DNA from: Polaribacter pectinis
GTDB lineage: Bacteria > Bacteroidota > Bacteroidia > Flavobacteriales > Flavobacteriaceae
Direction: 5' to 3'
DNA: 64,000 nucleotides
Assembly (NCBI RefSeq): GCF_014352875.1
Contig: NZ_CP060695.1
Span: forward strand, 3,255,501-3,319,500
Shown here: positions 25,501 through 40,500 of the stretch, piece after piece
Numbering within the stretch: position 1 is the first letter of the stretch
How the letters are laid out: each line of letters opens with the position of its first letter
Notes under the pieces: generated by a model
Told to the model about the DNA's origin: nothing
The model's database searches: none
Seen by the model: the letters and a program-made list of their open reading frames with translations, nothing else
Translations under genes and position numbers: made by a program

Positions 25501-28500
25501 AAATCAACATTTATTAACTCTTTAGATAGAGATTCAGATAATGATGGTATTTCAGATACAGAAGAAGCATTTTCTAACAATGCTACTTTTAATGATACAA
25601 CAAATGATGGAATTGTAGATGGTTTTGTAGATACAGATAATAATGGTTGGGACGATAGAATATCAGCTCCAACATTAGCAACTTTTCCAACACCATTAAA
25701 TTCAGACGCAGACTCTTTACCAAACTATTTAGATTTAGATTCAGATGGAGATGGTTTACCAGATACATTCGAAGGAAACTTTCAAGTTTCAGATGGAGAC
25801 AATAACGGTGTAGTTGGTACAGGAACACCAGCAGATTCAGATGGAGATGGTTTAGCAGATACAAACGACCCAGATTTTGCTGGAAATGTAGTAGCAAATA
25901 TTCCATCTAATTTTGGATTTAATAAAGATAGAGATGGAGATGGTGTAAAAAACTATTTAGATATAGATATTGATAATGATGGAATTATAGATAATATTGA
26001 AGGTCAGGCAACTGCGTCTTATGTAGCTCCGAAAGGAACTGATACAGATAACGATGGTATAGACGATGCTTATGATGTAGATACTGCAGGTGGTATTGCA
26101 ATTGGTTATGCAAATACTGATGGAGGTTCTGCTCCAGACTACGCAGATACAGATGCTGAGAATGATGGTATTTTTGATATAAACGAAGGTTTTTACAAAG
26201 CAATAGTTCTTACAAATAATTTAGATGCAGATGCAGATGGAGATTTAGATATTGCAAAGTTTGTAGATGTAGATGGAGATGGTTTGCATGATGATTTTGA
26301 TGAAAATAAAGTTGTTGGCGCAACTTCAAATTTAAATAATGCAACCAATGTTGGTCAAACTCCTCAAACACATCCAGATGATGACCCTGCTGCTCCAGGT
26401 GGAGATAGAGATTGGAGAGAAGCATCAGCGCAAGATAATGATGGAGATGGAATTAACGATATTGTAGATTTAGATGATGATAATGATGGTATTTTAGATA
26501 CAGACGAAGATCAAGGAACAGATGATGGGGATCCAAGAACAAATCCAACAGATTCAGATGGAGATGGTATTCCAAATTATTTCGATTTAGATTCAGATAA
26601 TGATGGTATTCCAGATTATGCAGAAGCTGGTGGTACAAATGATCCTGACGGAAATGGACAACCAGGAACAGGAACTTTAACAAGTACAGATGTAAACACC
26701 AAAGGTATTCCATTAGATGTTTCTACAGATACTGTTATTGCTGGTACGGCCGAAACTTCTAATTTAGCAATTCCAGATACAGATGGAGATTTAATTAAAA
26801 ACTTTTTAGATTTAGATTCAGATAATGATGGTATTGTAGATGCTATTGAAGCTGGAGGAACAGACCCAGATGGAGATGGACATGTAGGTGCTGGTACTGC
26901 AAATGATGCAGATTCAGATGGTATGCCAGATGTAGTTGATCCAGTAGATCAAGATGCATCAGGTAGTTCAGGTTTTTCAGCAGGAACAAAATTACCAATT
27001 CCAAATAGCGATATAGATTCAATTCCAGATTATTTAGATTTAGATTCAGATAACGATACAATTCCAGATAACATTGAAGCACAAACAACAGCCGATTATA
27101 TTGCACCTTCTGCAACATTTACAGATACAGATGGCGATGGTTTGGATGATGCTTATGATACTACAAATTCTGGAACAGCAATTATTCCAGTTAATACAGA
27201 TACTACAGATAATCCAGATTATTTAGATTTAGATTCTGATAATGATTTAATTAATGATATCATAGAATTTGGAAATCTTTCTAAAGACACAAATAACAAC
27301 GGAACTACAAACGGAACTGTTGGAACAAATGGTTTAGACAACACCGTAGAAACTGCAGATAATTATACAGATGTTAATGGAAATCAAACAAATACTTTAG
27401 ATGAAGACAACGATTTAGCTTTTGGAGGAGATGTAGATTTTAGAGATATTTTAGATGCAGATAAAGATGGTATTACAGATGCTGTAGATTTAGATGATGA
27501 TAATGATGGTATTTTAGATACTGAAGAAACACCTGGTAATGTAGATCCAGATGCAGATTCAGATAATAATGGTATTCCAAATTATAAAGATGTAACTCCA
27601 GCAAACGATACTAATAACGATGGTATAGTAGATACTTTCGATACAGATAATGATGGTATTCCAAATCATCAAGACACAGATTCAGATAATGATGGTTGTC
27701 CAGATGTTACAGAAGCTGGTAATTTAGTAAGTACTACAAAACCAGGAGAATTAAATGGTACTGGTTATGGAACAGATGGTAAAGTAACTGGTTTTGAAGT
27801 AAATAAAGGGTATACAGGGACAAACGGGAATGTAACTACAGTAGGAACTCCTGTGGTAATAAGCACACAGCCTTCAGATAAAGAAGGTTTTATTAATGGA
27901 TCTGTTACATTTAAAGTGGTTTCTACAGGTACAGTTTTCCAATGGCAACTAAGTACAGACGGAGGAACAACTTTTACAGATTTAGTAACTGGAGGAAATT
28001 ACGCAGGTGCAGATACCGCAGAATTAACAATTTCTAATTTATCAACGGCAGAAAATGGATATAAATATCAAGTAATAGTTTCTAAAACAGATTATGCTTG
28101 TGATATTCCTTCAACTCCACCAGCAACTTTAACGGTTAGTAACAATCCGCCAGTTGCAGTAGATGATAATGATGCAGGAAATCCATTCACTACAAATGAA
28201 GATGTTGCAATTACAATTCCAACAATTGCAGCAAATGATACAGATGTAGAAGACACAACTCCAGATGCTTCAACAATTATTTTAATTGATCCAAATAATT
28301 CTTCAAATACTGGAAAAACAGGAACACCTTTAGTAATCGCTAATGTTGGTTCTTACACAGTAGATCCTTTAGGAAATGTAAAATTTACACCAGTATTAAA
28401 TTTTAATGGTGATGCAGATATTAATTACACAATAAAAGATAGTAGTAATAATACTTCAAACGAAGCAACAATAGATATTGCTGTTACAGATGTAAATGAT

Positions 28501-31500
28501 GCACCAGTTGCAGTGAACAATACTTCTACTGGTTTAGAAGGAGCGGTTCAAACTTTAACAACTATTGGAGCAAATGATACAGATGTAGACGGAACAATAG
28601 ATCCAACAACAATTATCTTAATAGATCCAAATAATCCTACAGGACCAAAAGGAAGTAATGGTACACCATTAGTAGTACCAAATGTGGGTACTTATACAGT
28701 AAATGGTGCTGGAACAGTAATTTTTACACCTTTAGAAAATTTTAATGGTTCAGCTGATATTTTATATACTGTAAAAGATAATGATGGATTGGTTTCTAAC
28801 CAAGCTACATTAGATATTAATGTTACACCAGTAAATGATGCACCAGTAGCACAACCAGATTCTGGAACATCTGCTGAAGATGTTACTTTAAATGTAGTAG
28901 CAGCAAATGGTTTATTAAAAAACGATTCAGATGTTGATGCAAATCCATTAAGCGTTACCAAATTTGTTGTTGATGGAACAACAGTTACTGTAGATCCAAC
29001 TTCTGGAGGAAGTACAACAATTGCTGGTAAAGGAACATTAACAATAAATAAAGATGGTAGTTATACATTTGTACCAGTTTTAAATTTTAATGGAAACGTA
29101 CCACAAGTAACTTATACAGTAAGTGATGGAACTAATGCAGTAAATAGTACTTTAGATATTGAGATAACCAAAGTAAATGATGCACCAGTAGCAGTAGATG
29201 ATACTTACACAACCAATGAAGATACAGCTGTAACCTTATTACCATTAACAGGAGATAGTGATGTAGATGGAGATACTTTAAGTATCACAAGCATCAACGG
29301 AACAGCATTAACACCAGGAACAGCACAAACAATTACAGTTCCAAACGGAGAAGTAAAAACAACAACTGCTGGTGCAATAAGTTTTGTACCAACAGCTAAT
29401 TACAATGGAACTTCAACATTTGCATATGTAATAAGTGATGGAAAAGGAGAGACAGCAACGGCAAACGAAATCATAACAATTGATTCAGTAAACGATGCAC
29501 CCGTAGCAAATCCAGATACAGCAAGTATAGCAGAAGATACTCCATTAAATGTTGCAAAAGCTGATGGATTAATAGATGTAAATGATACAGATTTAGATGG
29601 TGATACATTAACGGTAACACAATTTGTAGTTGGTGGAACAACAGTTCCGGTAACAGCAGGTACACCAGGAGTAAGAGCAATACCAAATGTAGGAACGTTA
29701 ACAGTAAATGAAGACGGAAGTTACAGTTTTGTACCGGTTTTAAACTATAATGGAAATGTACCACAAGTAAGTTATACTATAAGTGATGGAACTAATACAG
29801 CCAACAGTACATTAGATATTGAAGTAACCAAAGTAAATGATGCACCAGTAGCTGTAGATGATACTTACACAACCAATGAAGATACAGCTGTAACCTTATT
29901 ACCATTAACAGGAGATAGTGATGTAGATGGAGATACTTTAAGTATCACAAGCATCAACGGAACAGCATTAACACCAGGAACAGCACAAACAATTACAGTT
30001 CCAAACGGAGAAGTAAAAACAACAACTGCAGGGGCAATAAGTTTTGTACCAACAGCTAATTACAATGGAACCTCAACATTTGCATATGTAATAAGTGATG
30101 GAAAAGGAGAGACAGCAACGGCAAACGAAATCATAACAATTGATTCAGTAAATGATGCACCAGTAGCGAATCCAGATACAGCAAGTGTAGCAGAAGACGT
30201 TACTTTAACAGTAGCAAAAGCAGATGGATTAATAGACTTAAATGATACAGATATAGATGGAGACATATTAGCTATTACTCAATTTGTAGTGAATGGGACC
30301 ACAGTACCTGTAGATTTAACTACGGGAGGAACAAGAGCAATTCCAAATGTAGGAACAATAACGGTAAATGCAGATGGTAGTTATAGTTTTGTACCAGTTT
30401 TAAACTTCAATGGTAATGTACCACAAGTAACTTACACAGTAAGTGATGGAACAAACACAGCAAACAGTACTTTAGATATTACAGTAACTTCAGTAAATGA
30501 TGCACCAGTAGCAGTAGATGATACCTATACAACTAATGAAGATACTTCAGTAGTATTATTACCACTGACAGGAGATAGTGATGTTGATGGTGATACATTA
30601 ACAATAACAAGTATTAATGGAACAACATTAACACCAGGAGTTGCCCAAACAATCACAGTTCCAAATGGAGTTGTAACCACAACAGTATCAGGAGCAATAA
30701 GTTTTTCACCGACAGCGAACTACAATGGAACATCTACATTTGCTTACACCATAAGTGATGGAAATGGAGAAACAGCGACAGCAAATCAAATCATTACGAT
30801 AGATCCAGTAAATGATGCACCAGTAGCAAATCCAGATACAGCAAGTGTAGCAGAAGACGTTACTTTAACAGTAGCAAAAGCAGATGGATTAATAGACTTA
30901 AATGATACAGATATAGATGGAGACATATTAGCTATTACTCAATTTGTAGTGAATGGGACCACAGTACCTGTAGATTTAACTACGGGAGGAACAAGAGCAA
31001 TTCCAAATGTAGGAACAATAACGGTAAATGCAGATGGTAGTTATAGTTTTGTACCAGTTTTAAACTTCAATGGTAATGTACCACAAGTAACTTACACAGT
31101 AAGTGATGGAACAAACACAGCAAACAGTACTTTAGATATTACAGTAACTTCAGTAAATGATGCACCAGTAGCAGTAGATGATACCTATACAACTAATGAA
31201 GATACTTCAGTAGTATTATTACCACTGACAGGAGATAGTGATGTTGATGGTGATACATTAACAATAACAAGTATTAATGGAACAACATTAACACCAGGAG
31301 TTGCCCAAACAATCACAGTTCCAAATGGAGTTGTAACCACAACAGTATCAGGAGCAATAAGTTTTTCACCGACAGCGAACTACAATGGAACCTCAACATT
31401 TGCATATGTAATAAGTGATGGAAAAGGAGAAACAGCAACGGCAAACGAAATCATAACAATTGATTCAGTAAATGATGCACCAGTAGCAAATTCAGATACA

Positions 31501-34500
31501 GCAAGTATAGCAGAAGATACTCCATTAAATGTTGCAAAAGCTGATGGATTAATAGATGTAAATGATACAGATTTAGATGGTGATACATTAATGGTAACAC
31601 AATTTGTAGTTGGTGGAACAACAGTTCCAGTAACAGCAGGTACACCAGGGGTAAGAGCAATACCAAATGTAGGAACGTTAACAGTAAATGAAGACGGAAG
31701 TTACAGTTTTGTACCGGTTTTAAACTATAATGGAAATGTACCACAAGTAAGTTATACAATAAGTGATGGAACCAATACAGCCAACAGTACATTAGATATT
31801 GAAGTAACCAAAGTAAATGATGCACCAGTAGCTGTAGATGATATTTATACAACCAATGAGGATACAGCTGTAACCTTATTACCATTAACAGGAGATAGTG
31901 ATGTAGATGGAGATACTTTAAGTATCACAAGCATTAACGGAACAGCATTAACACCAGGAACTGCACAAACAATTACAGTTCCAAACGGAGAAGTAAAAAC
32001 AACAACTGCAGGTGCAATAAGTTTTGTACCAACAGCTAATTACAATGGAACTTCAACATTTGCATATGTAATAAGTGATGGAAAAGGAGAGACAGCAACG
32101 GCAAACGAAATCATAACAATTGATTCAGTAAATGATGCACCAGTAGCAAATCCAGATACAGCAAGTATAGCAGAAGATACTCCATTAAATGTTGCAAAAG
32201 CTGATGGATTAATAGATGTAAATGATACAGATTTAGATGGTGATACATTAACGGTAACACAATTTGTAGTTGGTGGAACAACAGTTCCGGTAACAGCAGG
32301 TACACCAGGAGTAAGAGCAATACCAAATGTAGGAACGTTAACAGTAAATGAAGACGGAAGTTACAGTTTTGTACCAGTTTTAAACTATAATGGAAATGTA
32401 CCACAAGTAACTTACACAGTAAGTGATGGTACAAATAATGCAAATTCTACTTTAAATATTACTGTAGATCCTGTTAATGATGATCCAGTAGCAACAGATG
32501 ATACAGCAGGTACAGATCCAGGAGTTGCAATTGATATTCCTGTTTTAAATAATGACAATGATTTAGATGGAGATACAATTACAGTAAGTAGTATTACTGT
32601 TCAACCAACAAATGGTACAGCAACAATCAACGCAAACGGAACTATTAAATTCACTCCTAATGCAGGAGCAAATAATTTTTCTGATACTTTTACTTATCAA
32701 ATTTCAGACGGTAAAGGAGGTTTTGATACAGCTGTAGTAAATGTTACAGTTCCTATTTCACCATTCCCACCTGTTGCAAACCCAGATACAAATTCTGTAA
32801 ATGAAGATGTAACATTAACTGTTAATGCAGCAAATGGTGTTCTTAAAAACGATACAGATGGTAATTTAGATCCTTTAACAGTTGTAGATTTTTCTGTAGA
32901 TGGATTTACAGGAACAATCTCTGCAGGTTCTTCATTCAATATTCCAAATGTAGGTTCAATTATTATTAATACTAACGGTAGTTATACATTTGTTCCAGTT
33001 GCAAACTTTAATGGTGTAGTTCCAGAAATAACTTACACGGTTACAGATAGTTCTGGTTTAACAACAGACGATACAAGTACATTAAATATTACTGTAAACC
33101 CAGTAAATGATGCTCCGGTTTTAGTAGCAGATACGAACACTACTAATGAAGATACAACTTTAAATGTTTCAGCAGCAAACGGAGTTTTTGCTAATGATAC
33201 TGATATAGATGGTGATGCAAAAACATTAATCGATTTTGTAATTAACGGAACAACTTACCTTGCTGGTAATAAAGCAACCATAACAGAAGGTAGTTTAACT
33301 CTTAATATAGATGGTAGTTATGTTTTTACACCAGCGTTAGATTTTAATGGTGATTTCCCACAAGTGTCATATAGAATGACAGATGGAACAGTAAATTTAA
33401 GTTCTACATTAGACATTAAAGTTACCCCAGTAAATGATCCACCTGTTGCAGTAGACAATTTAGGAAATACTGTAAATGAAGATTCTCCAATAACTATTTT
33501 AGCTATAGGAAATAATGATACAGATGATGGTACAATAGATGCAGCAACTGTAAGATTAATAGATCCAAATAACGCTTCTAACATTGGTAGTACAGGTACA
33601 CCTTTAGTAATTACTAATGTAGGTACTTACACTGTAAACGCTAATGGAGATGTAACTTTCACACCAGTTGCAAACTTTAATGGAGATGCAAGTATAAAAT
33701 ATACTATCAAAGATAATGATGGGGTTTTCTCTACAAATCAAGCAACAATAGGTATTACTGTTAATGGAACAAATGATGTTCCTGTTGCTGTAGCAGATAC
33801 TAATAATGTAGATGAAGGTGCAACACTAAACGTTTCAGCTGCAAACGGAATTCTTAAAAATGATTCGGATGTAGATGGAAACCCATTATCTGTAACAAAA
33901 ATTACAGTTGGTGGAAATACGTATAATGCAGGAGATACTGTTAACTTAACTGAGGGTACATTAGTTGTAAAAACTGATGGTAGTTATATTTTTACACCAG
34001 CAGGAGATTTTAATGGAAATGTTCCTCAAATAACATATACTGTTTCAGATGGTTCAGCAACAACAACAAGTACATTAGATTTAACGGTAAATCCAATAAA
34101 TGATGCACCTGTTGCAAACCCAGATACAAATTCAACAAATGAAGATGTAACTTTAACAGTTTTAGCAGCAAATGGTGTTCTTAAAAATGATACTGATGTA
34201 GATGCAGGAACAACTTTAACAGTTAGTTCTTTCACAGTAGACGGAATTGCAGGAACAAATACTGCAGGAAGTACAGTTACTATTCCATCAAAAGGAACGA
34301 TTAAATTAAATTCAGACGGAGGCTATGTATTTACTCCAGTTGCAGATTTTAACGGAGCTGTACCAGAAGTTACGTATACAACTACAGATGGTGCTTTAAC
34401 AGATACTAGTACTTTAAATATTACAGTAAACCCTGTTAATGATCCGCCAGTTGCTGTTGCAGATACAGGAATAACGGATGAAGATACAGTGTTAAATGTT

Positions 34501-37500
34501 TCAGCTGCAAACGGAATTCTTAATAATGATTCTGATGTAGATTTAGACGGATTAACAGTTACACAATTTACAATTAACGGAACAACATATCCTAAAGGAA
34601 CAACTGCTTCAATAACAGAAGGTACTCTTATTATTAAAGCTGATGGTAGTTACATATTTACACCAGCAACCAACTTTAAAGGAAGTTTCCCTCAAGTTAC
34701 GTATTCAGTTTCAGACGGAACAACAGCCGTTACAAGTACTTTAGATATTACTGTAAATTCAGTTAATGATAAACCTATTGCTGTTGCAGATTCAAAAGCA
34801 ACAAATGAAGATACTTTATTAACTGTTTCAGCAGCAAATGGAGTTCTTAAAAATGATTCAGATCCAGATGGAGATGCAATTACAGTAACTGCAATCTCAA
34901 TTAATGGAACACCAAGAACAGTTGGTGCTAATATTAATTTAACAGAAGGAACTTTAAAATTAAATGCAGACGGAAGTTACACTTTCTTACCAGCAGCTAA
35001 TTTTAATGGTAATGTTCCTCAAATTACATATACAATTTCAGACGGAAGTTTAACAGCACTAACAACTTTAGATATTACTGTTAATCCAATTAACGATGCT
35101 CCAACTGTTGCTCCAGATACAAATACTGTAGCAGAAGATACACCGTTAAATGTAACTGCAGCGAACGGAGTTCTTAAAAACGATTCTGATATTGATGGAA
35201 ATCCATTAACAGTAACTAAATTTTCTGTTGGAGGTACAACTTATAATGCAGGAGAAACAGTTACTATAACAGAAGGAGTTATAAAAATAAATTCTGATGG
35301 TAGTTATAACTTTACACCAGCAACCAATTTTAATGGTACAGTTCCTCAAGTAACATATACAGTTTCTGACGGAACAAACACATCTAATTCAACTTTAGAT
35401 ATAACAGTTACACCAGTAAATGATGTACCGGTATTAGTTGCAGATACAAATTCAACAGATGAAGATATAGCTTTAAGTGTTTCAGCAGCAAACGGAGTTT
35501 TAAAGAATGATACTGATGTGGAAAATAATGCATTAACTGTTACTAAATTTACAGTTGGTGGTACAAATTTCACAGCAGGAAATACAGCAACAATTACAGA
35601 GGGTTCTATTAAATTAAATACAGATGGTAGTTATGTATTTACTCCAGCATTAAACTTTAATGGGGCATATCCACAAGTTACTTATACAGCAACAGATGGT
35701 ACTAATACAGCTACATCTACATTAGATATTTCTGTAAATCCAACAAACGATTCACCAGTAGCTAATCCAGATACAAATAATACAAATGAAGACACAGTAT
35801 TAAGTGTAACAGCAGCAAATGGTTTAATTAAAAATGATACAGATCCAGAGAACGACCCATTAACAGTAACTAAATTTACAGTTAAAGGAGTTTCTTATAC
35901 TGCAGGAACAACTGCAACAATAGCAGAAGGAAGTATTAAAATAAATACTGATGGTAGTTATACATTTACACCTGCTTTAAATTATAATGGAGCAGTGCCA
36001 GTTGTAAGCTATACAATTACTGATGGTTCAAATACAGCAAATAGTACATTAACACTTACTATAAATACCGTAAATGATGTGCCAGTTGCAGTAGACGATA
36101 CAAATTCAACAAATGAAGATACTGCATTAACAGTTTCATCAGCAAATGGAGTTCTTAAAAATGATTCAGATGTAGATGGAGATACATTAAATGTATCTGG
36201 TTTTACAGTTGAAGGAAATTCTTATTTAGCAGGAGAAACAGCTACAACAGCAGGAGGAACTATCAAATTAAATTCAGATGGTAGTTATACATATGTTCCA
36301 GCAAATAATTTTAATGGAGCTGCACCTCAAGTAACATATACTATTACTGATGGTGTTTTAACAGCAACAGCTAAATTAGATATTACTGTAAATCCAATTA
36401 ATGATTCACCAGTTGCAGTTGCAGACATTAATTCTACTGATGAAGATGTAGCATTAAATGTTCCAGCCGCAAGCGGATTATTAAATAATGATTCAGATCC
36501 AGAAGGAAATGCAATTACTGTAACTAAATTCACAATTAATGGTACAGCATATACTGCAGGAACTTCTGCAACAATTACAGAAGGTGTTATAAAAGTGAAT
36601 GCAGATGGTAGTTACTCATTTACACCAGCAATAAATTATAACGGAGCAGTACCAGTTGTAAATTATACAATTTCAGATGGTACTAATACTGCCAATAGTA
36701 CATTAACACTTACAATAAACCCTATTAATGATGCACCAACTGCAGTTGCAGATACTAATACAACTCCAGAAGATGTAACTTTAACAGTTTTAGGAGCAAA
36801 TGGAGTTTTAAAGAACGATTCAGATATTGATGGAAATTCAATTACAGTATCTCAATTCGAAGTAGGTGGAACAACTGTTACAGCAGGAACTTCAACTACA
36901 ATTACAGAAGGAACAATTACTGTAAATACAGATGGTGGTTATGTATTTGTACCAGCAGCAAACTTTAATGGAACTGTACCAACAGTAACATATACAGTTT
37001 CAGATGGTACAACAGATGTAGCAACTTCAACATTAATTATTACAGTTACACCAACTAATGATACACCAACACTCGTTGCAGACACAAATACAACGCCAGA
37101 AGATACAGTACTTTCAGTAGACGTAGCAAATGGTGTTTTAAGTAATGATTCAGATATAGATGGAGATGGGTTAACAATTACCAAATTTACAGTTGGTGGT
37201 GTTTCTCACAATGCAGGTAAAACAGCTACAATTCCTTCAGGAACTATTAAATTAAATGCAGATGGTAGCTACGTTTATACTCCAGCATTAAACTTTAATG
37301 GCACTGTACCAACAGTTACTTATACAGCAACAGATGGCGTTAATACAGCAAATACAACATTAAAAATTAATGTAACTCCAGTTAACGATGATCCAGTAGC
37401 TACAGATGATACTTCATCTACAGATCCAACTACGCCAACACAAAGTTTCCCAGTTGAAATTCCAGTATTAACAAATGATTCAGATTTAGATGGTGATGTA

Positions 37501-40500
37501 ATATCTATCAATCCAGTAATTACAGTAGCTCCAACAAAAGGTACTGCTGTTTATGATGATAAAGGAACAACAGACCCTTCAGATGATGTTATAACTTATA
37601 CGCCTCAATTAGGGTTTAATAATGGTACAGATACATTTACATACGAGATTTCTGATGGTAATGGAGGAACAGATACTGCAGTAGTAACAATTACAGTCCC
37701 ACAATCAGCATTTTCTCCTGTTGCAAACCCAGATACAAATGTAACAGATGAAGAGGTTACTTTATCAGTTGCAGATACAGATCCAAAAAGTTTAATCAAA
37801 AATGATACGGATGCAAATTTAGATCCAGTAACAGTTACTCAATTTGTAGCAGAAGGTATGACATATACTGCTGGTCAAACAGCAAACCTTACAGAAGGAG
37901 ATTTAACTATTAATGCAGGTGGTGGATATACTTTTGTACCAGCACCTAATTTTAATGGAACAGTACCAGTAATTAATTATACAATTACAGATGGTCAAGG
38001 AACACCAAATGCAAGTAGTACTTTAACAATTACGGTAAACCCTGTTAACGATGCTCCAGTAGCAAATCCGGATGTGAAAACAACTTTAGAGGATACTACT
38101 TTAGCAATAAATGCAGCAAATGGATTATTAAATAATGATTCAGATATTGATGGAGACATTTTAACTGTAAAAGAATTTGAAATAGGAGGAACAACTTACC
38201 CAGTTGGTGTTGCTGTAGATTTAACAGAAGGTTCATTAACCATAAATTCTGATGGTAGCTATACATTTACACCAGCACTAAATTCCACTGCAGATTTACC
38301 TCAAGTAACTTATACAATTACAGATGGAATTGTAGATACTAAAACAAGTACTTTAGATATTTCTGTTACTTCAGTAAACGATGCACCAGTTGCAGTAGAT
38401 GACTTAGGAAATACAACTAATGAAGATACAGATATAGAAATAGCATTAGTTGGTGGTAATGATACAGATGATGGAGCAGTAGTTCCTTCAACAATAGTGT
38501 TAATAGACCCAAGTAATCCTTCAAATACAGGAAACTTAACAACGCCATTAGAAATAGTAGGAGTTGGTATTTACACTTTAGACAATTTAGGAAATGTAAC
38601 ATTAGATCCTGTTGATAATTATAATGGACCAGCAAATGTAAATTATACAATTAATGACAACGATCCTACAACGCCATTAACATCTAATGTTGCAACAATT
38701 GGTATTACTGTAACATCTGTAAACGATGAACCAGTAGTTCAAGATGAAACTAATACTACTCCAGAAGACACTCAATTAGTAGTATCCGCAGCAAACGGAT
38801 TGTTAGATAACGATACAGATGTAGACGGAGATCCATTAACAATTTCAACATTTGAAGCAGAGGGAACAATTTATAATGCTGGAGATACAGCAGTTCTACA
38901 AGATGGAACTCTAAAAATTAATTCTGATGGTAGCTACACATTTACTCCAAATAACGACTTTAATGGAACTATACCTCAAGTAATTTATAATGTTACAGAC
39001 GGTACAGATTCAGTTCCAGGTAAATTAGATTTAGAAGTTATTTCAGTAAATGATGCACCAGTTGCAGTAGATGATTTAGGAAATACAACTAATGAAGATA
39101 TAGATATAGAAATAGCATTAGTTGGTGGTAATGATACAGATGATGGAGCGGTAGTTCCTTCAACAATAGTATTAATAGACCCAAGTAATCCTTCAAATAC
39201 AGGAAACTTAACAACGCCATTAGAAATAGTAGGAGTTGGTATTTACACTTTAGACAATTTAGGAAATGTAACATTAGATCCTGTTGACAATTATAATGGA
39301 CCTGCAAATGTAAATTATACAATAAATGACAACGACCCTACAACGCCATTAACATCTAATGTTGCAACAATTGGTATTACTGTTACATCTGTAAATGATG
39401 AGCCAGTAGTTCTAAATGAAACAAATACAACTCCAGAAGATACGCAATTAGTAGTATCAGCAGCAAACGGATTGTTAGACAACGATTCTGATGAAGATGG
39501 AGATCCATTAACAATTTCAACATTTGTTATTGGAGGTACTACATATACAGCTGGTCAAACAGCAAATTTAACTGAAGGAACATTAAAAATTACTTCAGAT
39601 GGAGGATATGTATTTACACCTGCATTAGATTTTAACGGAACAGTTCCTCAAGTAACTTATAATGTAACTGACGGAACAGTTACAGTACCAGGAAAATTAG
39701 ATATCGAAGTTATTGGATTAAATGATGCACCAATTGCAGTAGATGATTTAGGAAATACAACTAATGAAGATACAGATATAGAAATAGCATTAGTTGGTGG
39801 TAATGATACAGATGATGGAGCAGTAGTTCCTTCAACAATAGTGTTAATAGATCCAAGTAATCCTTCAAATACAGGAAACTTAACAACGCCATTAGAAATA
39901 GTAGGAGTTGGTATTTATACTTTAGACAATTTAGGAAATGTAACATTAGATCCTGTAGATAATTATAATGGACCAGCAAATGTAAATTATACAATTAATG
40001 ACAACGATCCTACAACACCATTAACATCTAATGTTGCAACAATTGGTATTACAGTAACAGCAGTAAATGATGCACCAATAGTTGCAGATGAAACATTCAC
40101 TAACTTAATTTTTGAAGATACTCCTTTTTCTGAACCAGCAGCAACAGGTTTATTAGTTAACGATTCTGATACAGATGGAGATGCATTATCAATTTCAACT
40201 TATGTAGTAGATGGTAATACATACACTGCTGGCCAATCAGCTAATTTAACTGAAGGTACTTTAAAAATTAATTCTGATGGTAGTTATACATTTACACCAG
40301 CTCAAGATTACTTTGGACCAGTGCCAACAATTACATATAATGTTTCTGATGGAAAAGCAACAACTCCAGCAACTTTAATAATTGCAGTTGTACCAGTAAA
40401 TGACCCACCAGTAGCAGTAGCAGATAAAAAGACAACTAATGAAGACACACCATTAACTGTGTCTGTTGCAAATGGTATTTTAGCAAACGATTCAGATATT

